64,000 nt of DNA from Criblamydia sequanensis CRIB-18 (GTDB taxonomy: Bacteria > Chlamydiota > Chlamydiia > Chlamydiales > Criblamydiaceae), in the NCBI RefSeq assembly GCF_000750955.1, contig NZ_CCEJ010000003.1, positions 248,001 through 312,000 of the forward strand. Direction: 5' to 3'. A program made the translations under genes and the position numbers. Positions 53,638 to 62,543 of the stretch are shown here, in pieces. A model generated the notes under the pieces. It was not told the origin of the DNA, did not search any database, and saw only the letters and a list, made by a program, of their open reading frames with translations. Numbering within the stretch: position 1 is the stretch's first letter; each line of letters starts with the position of its first letter.

Positions 53638-54113
53638 AGCTTAAGCAAAAGCTGTTAAATGTTTTGACCCTGTTTAAAGGACTTTGGATTGTATTAAGAC
53701 ACTCTTTTAAAAAGCCCATTACCATCAGGTATCCGGAAGAGAAAAGAGTACTTCCAAGAAGGTCAAGAGGACGCCATTATTTAACAAAATGGAATGATGG
53801 CAAAGAGCGCTGCGTCGGCTGCGAGCTTTGCGCTATTGTTTGCCCCTCACAAGCCATCTATGTGAAAGCTAAAGAAAATGACCCCGAAAACCCTCATTCT
53901 CATGGCGAGCGGTATGCCAGCGACTTTCAAATCAATATGCTTAGGTGCATCTATTGCGGCGATTGTGAAGAGGCATGTCCAACCGGCGCGATAATTTTAA
54001 GCAATGACTTTGAGCTTTCGGGTTACTCAAGGGAATCTTTGATTTATACCAAGGATATGCTTACCGAAAAGAATCCCGGTGATTCAGGCCGCGATCCAAA
54101 TAGGGAGATTTAG
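53628..54113 (+). CDS. nuoI: NADH dehydrogenase subunit I
   Basis: NuoI (TYKY subunit) holds two [4Fe-4S] clusters, N6a and N6b, that link NuoG to NuoB. The motifs CVGCELCAIVCP and CIYCGDCEEACP are intact. The N-terminal helix lies along the membrane. It has 161 residues and overlaps nuoH by ten bases, indicating coupling. Confidence 0.96.
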   Translation: MELKLKQKLLNVLTLFKGLWIVLRHSFKKPITIRYPEEKRVLPRRSRGRHYLTKWNDGKERCVGCELCAIVCPSQAIYVKAKENDPENPHSHGERYASDFQINMLRCIYCGDCEEACPTGAIILSNDFELSGYSRESLIYTKDMLTEKNPGDSGRDPNREI

Positions 54114-54116
54114 GAA

Positions 54117-54617
54117 GTGGCCTTATATGTCCAAGCCATTTTAGGCTTTTTCTTAGTTCTTTCTTCCATGGGTGTGATTTTTGCTAGAAAACCGGTTTAT
54201 TCAAGCCTTTCTTTTCTAGTCGCGCTTTTAATGCTTGCCGCCCTTTACTTACAGCTTTCTGCCGAATTTATTGCTGTGATGCAAGTTTTAGTTTATGCGG
54301 GTGCCATCTTAGTTCTCTTTATCTTTGTCATCGTGCTTTTCCAAGACGCCCATCAAAAGATCAATCTCTATGCCCCTAAAAGCTCCCCTATTTTGATAGG
54401 TGGAGCGGTTGGCCTTCTTCTTGCGTCCTATATTTACCTTGCAAGCAAGCTTAAGGGAATTTTTTCGTCTCAAGAGGATTTGCCTCCCTGGTTTGGAACA
54501 GTTGAAGCCCTTGGCAAAGCCCTTTATCTGGATTATTTTTTTCCTTTTGAAGCGGTCATTTTGCTTTTTTTAATTGCCATAGTGGGCTCTTTATTTATTG
54601 CTAAAAAAGAGAGGTGA
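54117..54617 (+). CDS. nuoJ: NADH dehydrogenase subunit J
   Basis: NuoJ is a membrane subunit with five helices. The typical VMQVLVYAGAILVLFIFVI stretch, with a kinked helix used in proton coupling, is visible. The start is GTG 54117, with AGGGAG 11 bases and AGGA 3 bases upstream. It has 166 residues; the stop lies one base before the nuoK ATG. Confidence 0.93.
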   Translation: MALYVQAILGFFLVLSSMGVIFARKPVYSSLSFLVALLMLAALYLQLSAEFIAVMQVLVYAGAILVLFIFVIVLFQDAHQKINLYAPKSSPILIGGAVGLLLASYIYLASKLKGIFSSQEDLPPWFGTVEALGKALYLDYFFPFEAVILLFLIAIVGSLFIAKKER

Positions 54618-54618
54618 G

Positions 54619-54918
54619 ATGAGCATCACAATTTTTGTTTTAATTAGCCTTGCGATGTTTGTTTGCGGCATTATTGGAGTCCTTATAAAGAGAAACACCC
54701 TTATTTCTTTTTTATCCATTGAATTGATATTGAATTCGGCCAATCTTCTGTTTGTTGCTTTTGCAAGGGAATGGGAGGATCAAACCGGCCTCGTTTGGGT
54801 ATTTTTTGTGTTAGTTGTGGCAGCGGCAGAAGCAGCCGTCGGTCTTGCTATTATGATTAACTTATTTAGAGCAAAACAAGTGGTCGATATTGATCAATTT
54901 AATACTTTGAGAGAATAG
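54619..54918 (+). CDS. nuoK: NADH dehydrogenase subunit K
   Basis: NuoK is a three-helix membrane subunit resembling MrpC. The helix-2 acid in LISFLSIELILNSANLLFV and the helix-3 acid in VVAAAEAAVGLAI are both present, as needed for proton transfer. ATG 54619 has GAGGTG just upstream and gives the usual 99 residues; a longer frame from TTG 54598 is rejected. It is immediately followed by nuoL. Confidence 0.95.
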   Translation: MSITIFVLISLAMFVCGIIGVLIKRNTLISFLSIELILNSANLLFVAFAREWEDQTGLVWVFFVLVVAAAEAAVGLAIMINLFRAKQVVDIDQFNTLRE

Positions 54919-56781
54919 ATGGCAGAGATTATTGTCTTAAGTCTTTTTTTACCTTTGCTGGGATTTTTAATCCTTACTTTATTTCATGCTTCTCTTTCTC
55001 GAAAAAGCACTGGATTAATCGCTTGCGCAAGTGTCCTTCTCTCTTTTTTGTGCTTTTTTTCCCTTGTCACAACTTACATGGTCGGGACCTATGAAGATAC
55101 CACCCTCCTCTTGTTTAAGTGGATTCCTATTAAGGGAATTAACGCCGATTTTAAACTTCATTTAGATGAGCTCTCTCTCTTAATGGGGCTTATCATCACA
55201 GGTGTCGGCAGTCTAATTCATATTTATTCCATAGGCTATATGGAAGAGGATCCCGACTATATAAGGTACTTTGCTTTTTTAAATTTCTTTGTCTTTGCGA
55301 TGCTTCTTCTTGTTTTAGCAAGGCACTTACTTTTGCTTTATGCGGGATGGGAAGCGGTGGGCTTAGCCTCTTACCTTCTTATCGGGTTTTGGGTTCAGAA
55401 AAAAGAAGCCGGGGATGCTGCCATTAAAGCCTTTGTTATGAACCGGATAGGGGATGCGGGTCTTTTAATTGGAATCCTTCTTATTCTTTATACTTTTGGA
55501 ACAGGAGATATCGGCGAGCTTGCAGAAAAATTAGAAGGGGGTTTTTCAAATACAAAGTTAATCACGCTGATTACTCTTCTGCTTTTTGCAGGAGCTGTTG
55601 GAAAATCAGCGCAAATTCCTCTTCAAACGTGGCTTCCGGACGCTATGGAAGGGCCAACCCCGGTATCGGCCCTTATTCACGCAGCCACGATGGTGACAGC
55701 CGGGGTCTATCTAGTGGTGCGGATGAATTTCCTTTTTAATTTGGCTCCTGAAACTCTCAACGTCATTGGCTTTATTGGCGCTCTAACTTCGCTTCTTGCT
55801 GCCATTTGGGCCACAAGTCAAACCGATTTAAAAAGAGTCCTTGCCTATTCAACAATTAGCCAGCTTGGGCTTATGTTTTTGGCGACAAGTGTAGGCGCTT
55901 ACTACGCAGCGATGTTTCACTTAACGACACACGCCTTTGTAAAAGCCCTTTTATTCCTAGCTGCCGGAAATGTCATCCATCAAATGCATGGGGTGACAGA
56001 AATGAATCAAATGGGAGGGCTCTATAAAAAATTCCCTATTACCCATTGGCTTTTTCTAATCGGTGTGCTTGCCCTGTCCGGGGTTCCGCCTCTTTCCGCT
56101 TTTTTTAGCAAAGACATTATCGTCGAGCTTGAGCATATCACCGGGCATAATTTTTATTTTTATGTGGGGATTATTATTTCCCTACTGACCGCTTTTTATT
56201 TAACAAGAGCCTATTGCTTGACCTTTCTTGGAGAGGAAAAAGGCTCTCATCAAAACTTAATAAAAGAAGCGCGCCCTGTTATGTGGGTGCCTGTGTCCAT
56301 TCTCGCAATTTTGGCCATTGTCGGAGGTTTTTTAGGCTTCTGTTTTTGCCCGATGCCTCTTCTTGAAAAATTTCTTATCGACATTGGCATTACCCCCGGA
56401 GAAAAAGAATTGGGGGTAAATTTATTTAACCACATTGAAACCTGGTTTGCGATAGCGGCGACGCTTTTTGGCGTCGGGGTTTCATATTTGATGTTCACAC
56501 GTTACGTAAAAAAATATAATGTGACTTTCCAATTTATCAAAAAAGCTTTCTATATCAATGAGATTTATGAGGCGGTCTTCGTTGCGCCTTTAAAAAAACT
56601 ATCAAAAGTCATTGTAAAAGGGATTGAGCCTCATTTGATAGAAGGCTCTATTGAGGGAGCGGTTTTAGGGGTGAACGGAGTCGGAAAGTTTTTACAAAAA
56701 TATCAAAGCGGCCAAGTACGATCCTATATTGCTTGGATGGTGCTTGGAACTTGCTTGCTTGTCGCTTATTTTATTTTCTAA
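54919..56781 (+). CDS. nuoL: NADH dehydrogenase subunit L
   Basis: NuoL is the distal antiporter-like proton-pumping subunit. The conserved YAGWEAVGLASYLLIGFW region with its glutamate, the lysine-bearing AVGKSAQIPLQTWLPDAMEGPTPVSAL region (in two halves around 226-252) and the long C-terminal lateral helix are visible. It has 620 residues and begins at the base after the nuoK stop. Confidence 0.95.
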   Translation: MAEIIVLSLFLPLLGFLILTLFHASLSRKSTGLIACASVLLSFLCFFSLVTTYMVGTYEDTTLLLFKWIPIKGINADFKLHLDELSLLMGLIITGVGSLIHIYSIGYMEEDPDYIRYFAFLNFFVFAMLLLVLARHLLLLYAGWEAVGLASYLLIGFWVQKKEAGDAAIKAFVMNRIGDAGLLIGILLILYTFGTGDIGELAEKLEGGFSNTKLITLITLLLFAGAVGKSAQIPLQTWLPDAMEGPTPVSALIHAATMVTAGVYLVVRMNFLFNLAPETLNVIGFIGALTSLLAAIWATSQTDLKRVLAYSTISQLGLMFLATSVGAYYAAMFHLTTHAFVKALLFLAAGNVIHQMHGVTEMNQMGGLYKKFPITHWLFLIGVLALSGVPPLSAFFSKDIIVELEHITGHNFYFYVGIIISLLTAFYLTRAYCLTFLGEEKGSHQNLIKEARPVMWVPVSILAILAIVGGFLGFCFCPMPLLEKFLIDIGITPGEKELGVNLFNHIETWFAIAATLFGVGVSYLMFTRYVKKYNVTFQFIKKAFYINEIYEAVFVAPLKKLSKVIVKGIEPHLIEGSIEGAVLGVNGVGKFLQKYQSGQVRSYIAWMVLGTCLLVAYFIF

Positions 56782-56790
56782 GAAGGGGCT

Positions 56791-58242
56791 ATGAACGAAT
56801 TTTTTAGTTTACTACTTGTGATTCCATTTATTGGCTCTTTCTTGTTCTTTACTCTTGGGGCTGTTTCAAAATTTAATGGAAGAGGCTTAGCTTTTGTTTT
56901 AGGTGCTCTTCCTCTTCTCTTATTACTGGCAAGATACAATCATTGGCTAGGGGATGAGATAAATATCCCATGGATCTCCCATTTAAATATCAATTTTCAT
57001 CTTAGGATTGACTCTTTATCCCTTCTTTTTCTTTATCTTGTGGCTTTTATTATCCCGATTAGCATTTTTGCTGTCAGTCCAAATGAGTGCGATCATCATC
57101 CTTATTATTACGGTTTGATCTTGCTGCTTCAGGGGTTTCTTTTTATCTTTTTTACAGCGAGGGATTTAGTCGTATTTACGGTGTTTTGGGAAGCTATGCT
57201 TCTCCCTTTATTTTTTATCATCAACTTATGCGGAAAAGAAAATCGGGAAAAAGCTGCGCTTAAATTTTTAACCTACATGATTGCAGGCTCCATTTTAATG
57301 ATAGCAGGCGTTCTTTTTCTTTATTTCTTGGGAACAGCCGAGTCGTTTGATCTAGATGTTTTGGCACAAAATTTGAAAAGCCAATCCTTGCCCTGGATTT
57401 TTGGAATTTTTCTTTTAGCTTTTGCTGTTAAGACACCTCTTTTTCCCTTCCATGGCTGGCTCCCTGACGCCTACTATGAAGCGCCGACTGCCGGAACGAT
57501 TTTACTGTCAGCTCTACTTTCAAAAGCCGGGATTTACGGGATTATCCGCATAGGAATCGAGCTTTTTTCAAATGCAATGCAGGCCTTTCAAATTCCGCTT
57601 TTAGTTCTAGCCATTATCGGTGTTTTTTATGGGGGCTTTGCTGCATGGAGACAAAACGATTATAAACGTCTTATTGCCTATTCAAGCTTCTCTCACGTCA
57701 ATTTTATTTTGGCAGGCCTTTTTATCTGGAGCGAAACCGCTCATGCAGGGGCTATTTTGCAATCGCTTAACCATGGCGTTACGATTGCAGCCCTCTTTCT
57801 AATCTCCGGTTGGCTTGAGGAAAAAACGCAAACCACTTCTTTAAAAAACCTTGGGGGACTAGCTCACTATTTCCCCTATTTATGCTGGTTTACGATGGCT
57901 TTTATTTTAGCATCCGTAGCTCTTCCCGGTACCAATAATTTTGTTGGGGAAATCATAATTCTTTTTGGCCTTTTTAAGGAAAAACCTGGGTTTGCAGTTT
58001 TCTTAACGCTTTCTATTATTCTATCAGCTCTTTACATGCTTAGAATGATGCAAAAGATTTATTTTGGAGAAGGTAGGGAAGAAAAGCTTTTTAACCCTCT
58101 CACTATCGACATGGATTTCAAAGAAAAAGCGGTTGCCTTATCCCTATTATTTGTCATTTTTTTAATCGGCATTTACCCAAGTCCTGTCTTAAAGGATGCT
58201 GAAGTTGCCGCAAGAATTCTTACTGAAAGAGAATCAAGATGA
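56791..58242 (+). CDS. nuoM: NADH dehydrogenase subunit M
   Basis: NuoM is the second antiporter-like proton channel. FWEAMLLPLFFIINL has the key glutamate; FAVKTPLFPFHGWLPDAYYEAPT carries the lysine and the conserved loop. It has 483 residues with about 14 helices. It follows nuoL by nine bases with AGAAGGGG as ribosome binding site, and its stop overlaps the nuoN start (ATGA). Confidence 0.95.
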   Translation: MNEFFSLLLVIPFIGSFLFFTLGAVSKFNGRGLAFVLGALPLLLLLARYNHWLGDEINIPWISHLNINFHLRIDSLSLLFLYLVAFIIPISIFAVSPNECDHHPYYYGLILLLQGFLFIFFTARDLVVFTVFWEAMLLPLFFIINLCGKENREKAALKFLTYMIAGSILMIAGVLFLYFLGTAESFDLDVLAQNLKSQSLPWIFGIFLLAFAVKTPLFPFHGWLPDAYYEAPTAGTILLSALLSKAGIYGIIRIGIELFSNAMQAFQIPLLVLAIIGVFYGGFAAWRQNDYKRLIAYSSFSHVNFILAGLFIWSETAHAGAILQSLNHGVTIAALFLISGWLEEKTQTTSLKNLGGLAHYFPYLCWFTMAFILASVALPGTNNFVGEIIILFGLFKEKPGFAVFLTLSIILSALYMLRMMQKIYFGEGREEKLFNPLTIDMDFKEKAVALSLLFVIFLIGIYPSPVLKDAEVAARILTERESR

Positions 58243-59672
58243 TTACAAAAAACGATATTTTAGCATTGAGCCCCTTACTAATCCTTCTTGGATTTGGATT
58301 GCTGCTTTTATTGCTCGAATGCTTTTATAGTAAAGAAACCAAAAAATATGGGTTCTTAGTCGCAAGCTTAGCCTTTATTTTAGCTCTTTTTTTCTCTATG
58401 ACTCCGGAGAAACCGTTAGGGGAGTTTTTATCCCCATGGATTAAGAGCGATCGTTTGGGGCATTTATTTACCCTTCTTTTTCTTAGCATCGGTTTTTTTG
58501 TGACCCTTATTTCTGCAAGCTTTTTTAGTGAAAATGAAACTGACTGCGATGTGACGCAAGGAGAGTATTATTTTTTATTATTATCGGCCATAGCAGGTCT
58601 TATTTTAATTTCAATATCGGCAGATTTTCTAACCTTGTTTCTTGGCTTTGAAACTTTTTCTTTAGCTCTCTATGTTTTGACAGCCTATATCAAAAAGTGG
58701 AAAGTGTCGCATGAGGCTTCTTTTAAGTATTTTATAATGGGGGCTTTTGCTTCAGGTATTCTGCTATATGGAATAGCTTTTGTTTATGGAGGGATTGGAA
58801 ATACGGCTTTTGATGGGATGGAAAAGGCTTTAGATACAATTACTGTAGCGTCTAATAAAACGCTTTTCCTTACAGGCCTCATTTTTATAACGGTCGGGCT
58901 TTGCTTTAAAGCTGCCATTGTTCCTTTTCATGCTTGGGCCCCTGATGTTTATGAGGGGGCTTCCATACCTGTGACAGCCTTTATGGCAGTGGGTGCTAAA
59001 GCGGGCGCTTTCGCAGCTTTTGCACGTATTTTTTTATCAAGCCTTCCAAACCTAGATGAACGCTTTAATCAAATGCTCGTTTACTTAGCGATAGCAACCC
59101 TTATCTATGCTAGCTTTGTGATGTTAAGACAGTTTCAATTTAGACGTTTTTTTGCCTATTCCGGGATTTCGCATGCTGCTTTTCTCTTAATCCCAATAGC
59201 TGCAAGTGATTCGGATTCGTTGCTTACTCTTCTATTTTACCTTGTGGTGTATAGCTTAGCGACTATTGGCGTATTTGGGGTTGCCGCCATGATTCAAAAA
59301 AAGGGGGAGGGTTTTAATTTAAACAACTTAAAAGGGCTTTTCCACCGTTCTCCTTTTCTTGCAAGCCTTCTTGCCATTTGTTTATTAACGTTAGCAGGTA
59401 TACCCCCGACTGCGGGGTTCTTTGCGAAATTTTTTGTGTTTAAGGAAGCTTTTCAGAAGGGGTATTATATTTTTGTAACGGTCGGTCTACTAACCTCTAT
59501 TTTATCAGCTTACTACTACTTAAAAATCATGAGCACGCTTTTTACAAGATCCTTTGAGGAGGGAACTTCGTTAAAAGTCTCCTTGCCTTCAACTTTGGCA
59601 AGCCTGCTTTCCTTTGTGCTGATTGTGATTATTTCCCTTTTCCCAATCACTTTAATTTCTTTGGTAAGATAA
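58239..59672 (+). CDS. nuoN: NADH dehydrogenase subunit N
   Basis: NuoN is the third antiporter-like subunit. The FLGFETFSLALYVL helix with its glutamate and the CFKAAIVPFHAWAPDVYEGA loop with its lysine are present. It has 477 residues. It is the last gene of the operon, and the next gene on the other strand ends three bases beyond its stop; no terminator is seen between them. Confidence 0.95.
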   Translation: MITKNDILALSPLLILLGFGLLLLLLECFYSKETKKYGFLVASLAFILALFFSMTPEKPLGEFLSPWIKSDRLGHLFTLLFLSIGFFVTLISASFFSENETDCDVTQGEYYFLLLSAIAGLILISISADFLTLFLGFETFSLALYVLTAYIKKWKVSHEASFKYFIMGAFASGILLYGIAFVYGGIGNTAFDGMEKALDTITVASNKTLFLTGLIFITVGLCFKAAIVPFHAWAPDVYEGASIPVTAFMAVGAKAGAFAAFARIFLSSLPNLDERFNQMLVYLAIATLIYASFVMLRQFQFRRFFAYSGISHAAFLLIPIAASDSDSLLTLLFYLVVYSLATIGVFGVAAMIQKKGEGFNLNNLKGLFHRSPFLASLLAICLLTLAGIPPTAGFFAKFFVFKEAFQKGYYIFVTVGLLTSILSAYYYLKIMSTLFTRSFEEGTSLKVSLPSTLASLLSFVLIVIISLFPITLISLVR

Positions 59673-59675
59673 AGA

Positions 59676-60935
59676 TTAAGGAGTCCTTAACCGCTCGCTG
59701 ATGCCTTTAAAAAGCGCCACTTCGGGGTTATTCTCTTGATTTACAGCATCAAAAAAGAACTGCATATGTTCTTCTTTGGTTGTTTTCATTTCATTAACCA
59801 CGTTTTGGATAAGTTTTGTCAGTTGAATACCCACTCTTATTTGTTCAGGGGATTTTTGAGGAAGCGCTTTATTAAAGCCTGCCCCCTGAGTGATAGCGGA
59901 ATTAAAAAACCTTAAGAAGAAAAATTGGGGAGCAAATTTCGCTCCTTCCCCTGGAAAACGCTCATTCACTTCTGTTTCTATGAATTGGTTTAGCTCTTTA
60001 ATTTGCGAAGGGAATTTCTCGTTTTTGGTAAAGCTATCGACCTCTTTCATAATCATCGAGAAGTCATTCATTAACCTTTTCTGATTTTCTTGTATGATTT
60101 CAGCAGCTTTTTCTTTGTCTTGATCCGGTAGATCAACTTCCCTTAATAGATAGCGTTGAGTAGGTAAACGATCAAAAATACCCTTAAGTTCAGAGCCGGT
60201 TTCCTTTATCATAACTTGAGTTTGATAAGCGGTGATCATTCTTGCGGCTATGGTGTTTGAACGAAATAGAGTAGCTTTATTAGTCTCCGGAAGATTAAGT
60301 TCATTTTTAACAAGCTGCTTTGCAATTTCAATCCCGGCTTTGTCTGAAAGTTTTTCCATAAGATCTGAACAAGTAGCAGGAGTTAAGTGAATACCCATGG
60401 CCTCTGCGAAGGCTGTAAAGGATTCTCTTGTGGCTTCATTATTTCCAAGATTTGAAAGATGGTCAAGAAGGGGGCTCTCCTTTGATCTACTTAAATACTC
60501 GCCTAAGTTTTTTGCATCATCAGGCTTCATGGATTTTGGGTTGTCGATAAACTTTTTAAGTTTTTTCTCTTCTGAAGTTAAAGAAAGTCCATCATTAGAA
60601 CTATGAAAAGCCTTTTTTAAATTTGAGGTGGCAAAAGGATAAATTTGTTTAAAAACAGAGATAATGGCAAGAACAGGAGCCATCAATTTTTTCATAATTT
60701 GAATATTTCGGTTCTTTTCTAGATTAGCCTTCATGGCGTTGAAAATATTAAATGTTTCATTCGCTTTAGACTTTGATTTCTGTGTGGTTTCCGGATTTGC
60801 TATTTCTCTTGAAATTCCTTGAGGGTTGCTGGAGGCGGACATGGAAGCTGCCCCTCTTTGCTCCGAAGCCTCATGCAAAGGTGTTGTTGTATTATCTGTT
60901 GGAGTTGCAGCACTACCGCCGACACCAGGTGTCAT
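59676..60935 (-). CDS. RasGAP-domain protein, probable effector
   Basis: The 419-residue protein has a serine/threonine-rich N-terminus (1-60), a helical linker with a hydrophobic segment near 85-100, and a RasGAP-like domain at about 140-410. The domain shows TLFRSNTIAARMI (222-234), matching the arginine-finger loop of RasGAPs (LFR then S/T/L residues), with Arg225 as the finger. QFFFLRFFNSAI (337-348) matches FLRFF/INPAI with the second conserved Arg342. KLIQNVVNE then TKEEHMQFF matches the K-x-LQ-x-LAN and KE-x-YM motifs. Such GAPs switch off host Ras-type GTPases. The ATG has AGGGAGA upstream. It is the last of three co-directional effector-like genes. Confidence 0.82.
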   Translation of the reverse strand: MTPGVGGSAATPTDNTTTPLHEASEQRGAASMSASSNPQGISREIANPETTQKSKSKANETFNIFNAMKANLEKNRNIQIMKKLMAPVLAIISVFKQIYPFATSNLKKAFHSSNDGLSLTSEEKKLKKFIDNPKSMKPDDAKNLGEYLSRSKESPLLDHLSNLGNNEATRESFTAFAEAMGIHLTPATCSDLMEKLSDKAGIEIAKQLVKNELNLPETNKATLFRSNTIAARMITAYQTQVMIKETGSELKGIFDRLPTQRYLLREVDLPDQDKEKAAEIIQENQKRLMNDFSMIMKEVDSFTKNEKFPSQIKELNQFIETEVNERFPGEGAKFAPQFFFLRFFNSAITQGAGFNKALPQKSPEQIRVGIQLTKLIQNVVNEMKTTKEEHMQFFFDAVNQENNPEVALFKGISERLRTP

Positions 60936-60980
60936 AAAAATCTCCCTATCTTTCCCAATCCTTGGTTTTAATCAATTCCT

Positions 60981-62327
60981 TTAAACTATTTCTCCCTTTT
61001 CCTTATCGTTGTTTTCCTTTTCCTTCTCTACTTTTTCCGGTTGTTCGAAAGCTTTCTTTACAATAGATGGGTTTCTTGGAAACCTTGTTCTTGAAAAAAT
61101 AGAACCAGGTCTATTGGGGGAATCTTTAGCCGGTTTTTCAGGCTCAGCTGAGGCGCCTTTATTCTCTTGCGTCTCTGTAAGACCACCAAGCCCTAATCCT
61201 TCTTTTTTTTCAGGAACCCTTTTTGAGATGATATTTCCGCTTGTAAATGGAGGCTTTTCCGTTTTTTCTTCTACATCATAATCTTGAACGGGAGGTTCGT
61301 CCTTGTCTAGAGGGATATTTAGCAATTCAGCAAGTCCTGTGCCTCCCGGCTTTTCAGGTATTACCGTTCCACCTCTTGAAACAGCTCCCTCTACCTGTCC
61401 AGGTTTCGGCTTGATTACATCCTTACTTTGTTCTCTCGTCTCAGGGGCTTCTTCTTTCCATTCTTCCTCATCACTTTCTAAAAACCAGTCCTCCTCCTCT
61501 TTTGGATTTATAGCCTCTTCTCTTACAGTAATTTTGCCTTCATCTTTGATGGGTTCATCTTTACCGGTTAACCAATCTTCCTCATTATCATACGGATTAA
61601 CATCAAGGCCTGCATCCTTTAGTGGCGGAGGAATTTCTTTTTCTTCTTCCTCTTCAATATAATCAGGAGCCGGTACGGACCCAAGGCCTGACAAATCGGC
61701 AAAACCTCTATTAGATTGAGGTATTACGGGGGTACCCCCTCTTGTAATAGCCCCTTGTACCGGTCCAGGTTTCGGTTGAATTCCTTTTCCAGACTCTTCA
61801 GTTTTTTCCTTAGACGATGTATCTTCTTTTTCTTCATCCTTAAAGCGAACATGTTTTTCAATTTTAGGAGGGGGATTACGTTCTTTTAACTCACCCGGAA
61901 CTTCGATCCAATCATCTTCTAAAGGCGAGCTTATTTCCTCTTTAAAGCGCCAGCTATTTAATTTGTCGATACCGGCTTGAACTGTTTTGATAAAGCTACC
62001 TAAAAGAGTATGGCCGCTATTTTTCACATCAACCGCTGCATTACTTAGTGCTTCTTTGGTTTCAGGTTTTAACCTTTTCTCATTAGATAATAAGAAGTAA
62101 TTGCCGAGCATTTTAAAGACGTTCGAGGAAAAATTTTCGGTTTTGTCTTTTGCGACTTTTTTGGCCGAATCCTTTTCTAAAGGGACAAGCTTAGGTTCAT
62201 TTTTAGAGGATATATTTTCAATTTCTCTGCCTGCATACGCAGTAACTCTTTCTACATACCTTTCGAATCGATCTTCCGGAGTGGCAGGAGGTTTTTGTTC
62301 GGAGGGGCCAACAGGGCTATTATTCAT
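60981..62327 (-). CDS. Acidic, repeat-containing, probably disordered protein
   Basis: No family is recognised. Residues 1-130 are helical. From about 135 on the protein is low-complexity, rich in Glu, Lys, Pro and Gly. A unit of about 29 residues with the pattern KPKPG.V.GA..RGGT.IP occurs at about 183-211 and 305-334. Acidic tryptophan motifs recur (EDDW near 138, EEDW near 250, EEEDW near 279, EEEW near 288). Disordered acidic proteins with short repeated motifs are common among secreted effectors. The ATG has a strong AAGGAG eight bases upstream. It sits between the protease-like and RasGAP genes, 45 bases before the latter. Confidence 0.72.
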   Translation of the reverse strand: MNNSPVGPSEQKPPATPEDRFERYVERVTAYAGREIENISSKNEPKLVPLEKDSAKKVAKDKTENFSSNVFKMLGNYFLLSNEKRLKPETKEALSNAAVDVKNSGHTLLGSFIKTVQAGIDKLNSWRFKEEISSPLEDDWIEVPGELKERNPPPKIEKHVRFKDEEKEDTSSKEKTEESGKGIQPKPGPVQGAITRGGTPVIPQSNRGFADLSGLGSVPAPDYIEEEEEKEIPPPLKDAGLDVNPYDNEEDWLTGKDEPIKDEGKITVREEAINPKEEEDWFLESDEEEWKEEAPETREQSKDVIKPKPGQVEGAVSRGGTVIPEKPGGTGLAELLNIPLDKDEPPVQDYDVEEKTEKPPFTSGNIISKRVPEKKEGLGLGGLTETQENKGASAEPEKPAKDSPNRPGSIFSRTRFPRNPSIVKKAFEQPEKVEKEKENNDKEKGEIV

Positions 62328-62487
62328 AAGACTCTCCTTGATTTATAAAAAAGTCTGATACGAAAATACCTACAATTATTATAACAATAATAATAATTTA
62401 TAATTTTATTTTAAAAAGAGAATGATTAGGAATAATCAATATTATGTTTTGAAAAGATTAAGATGTTTATAAATTCTTTAAAGAAGG

Positions 62488-62523
62488 CAGGCATTTTTAA
62501 ATTTGTGGGTTTAAAAATGCCTG
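62488..62523 (-). terminator. Hairpin downstream of the protease-like gene
   Basis: A perfect 14-bp stem (62488-62501 with 62510-62523) with an 8-base loop lies about 20 bases after the stop of the protease-like gene. The next minus-strand bases are CTTCTTT, a weak T tract, so termination may be partial and allow read-through to the next two genes. Confidence 0.7.
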
Positions 62524-62543
62524 AAGAAATCTAAGCCAAGAAT

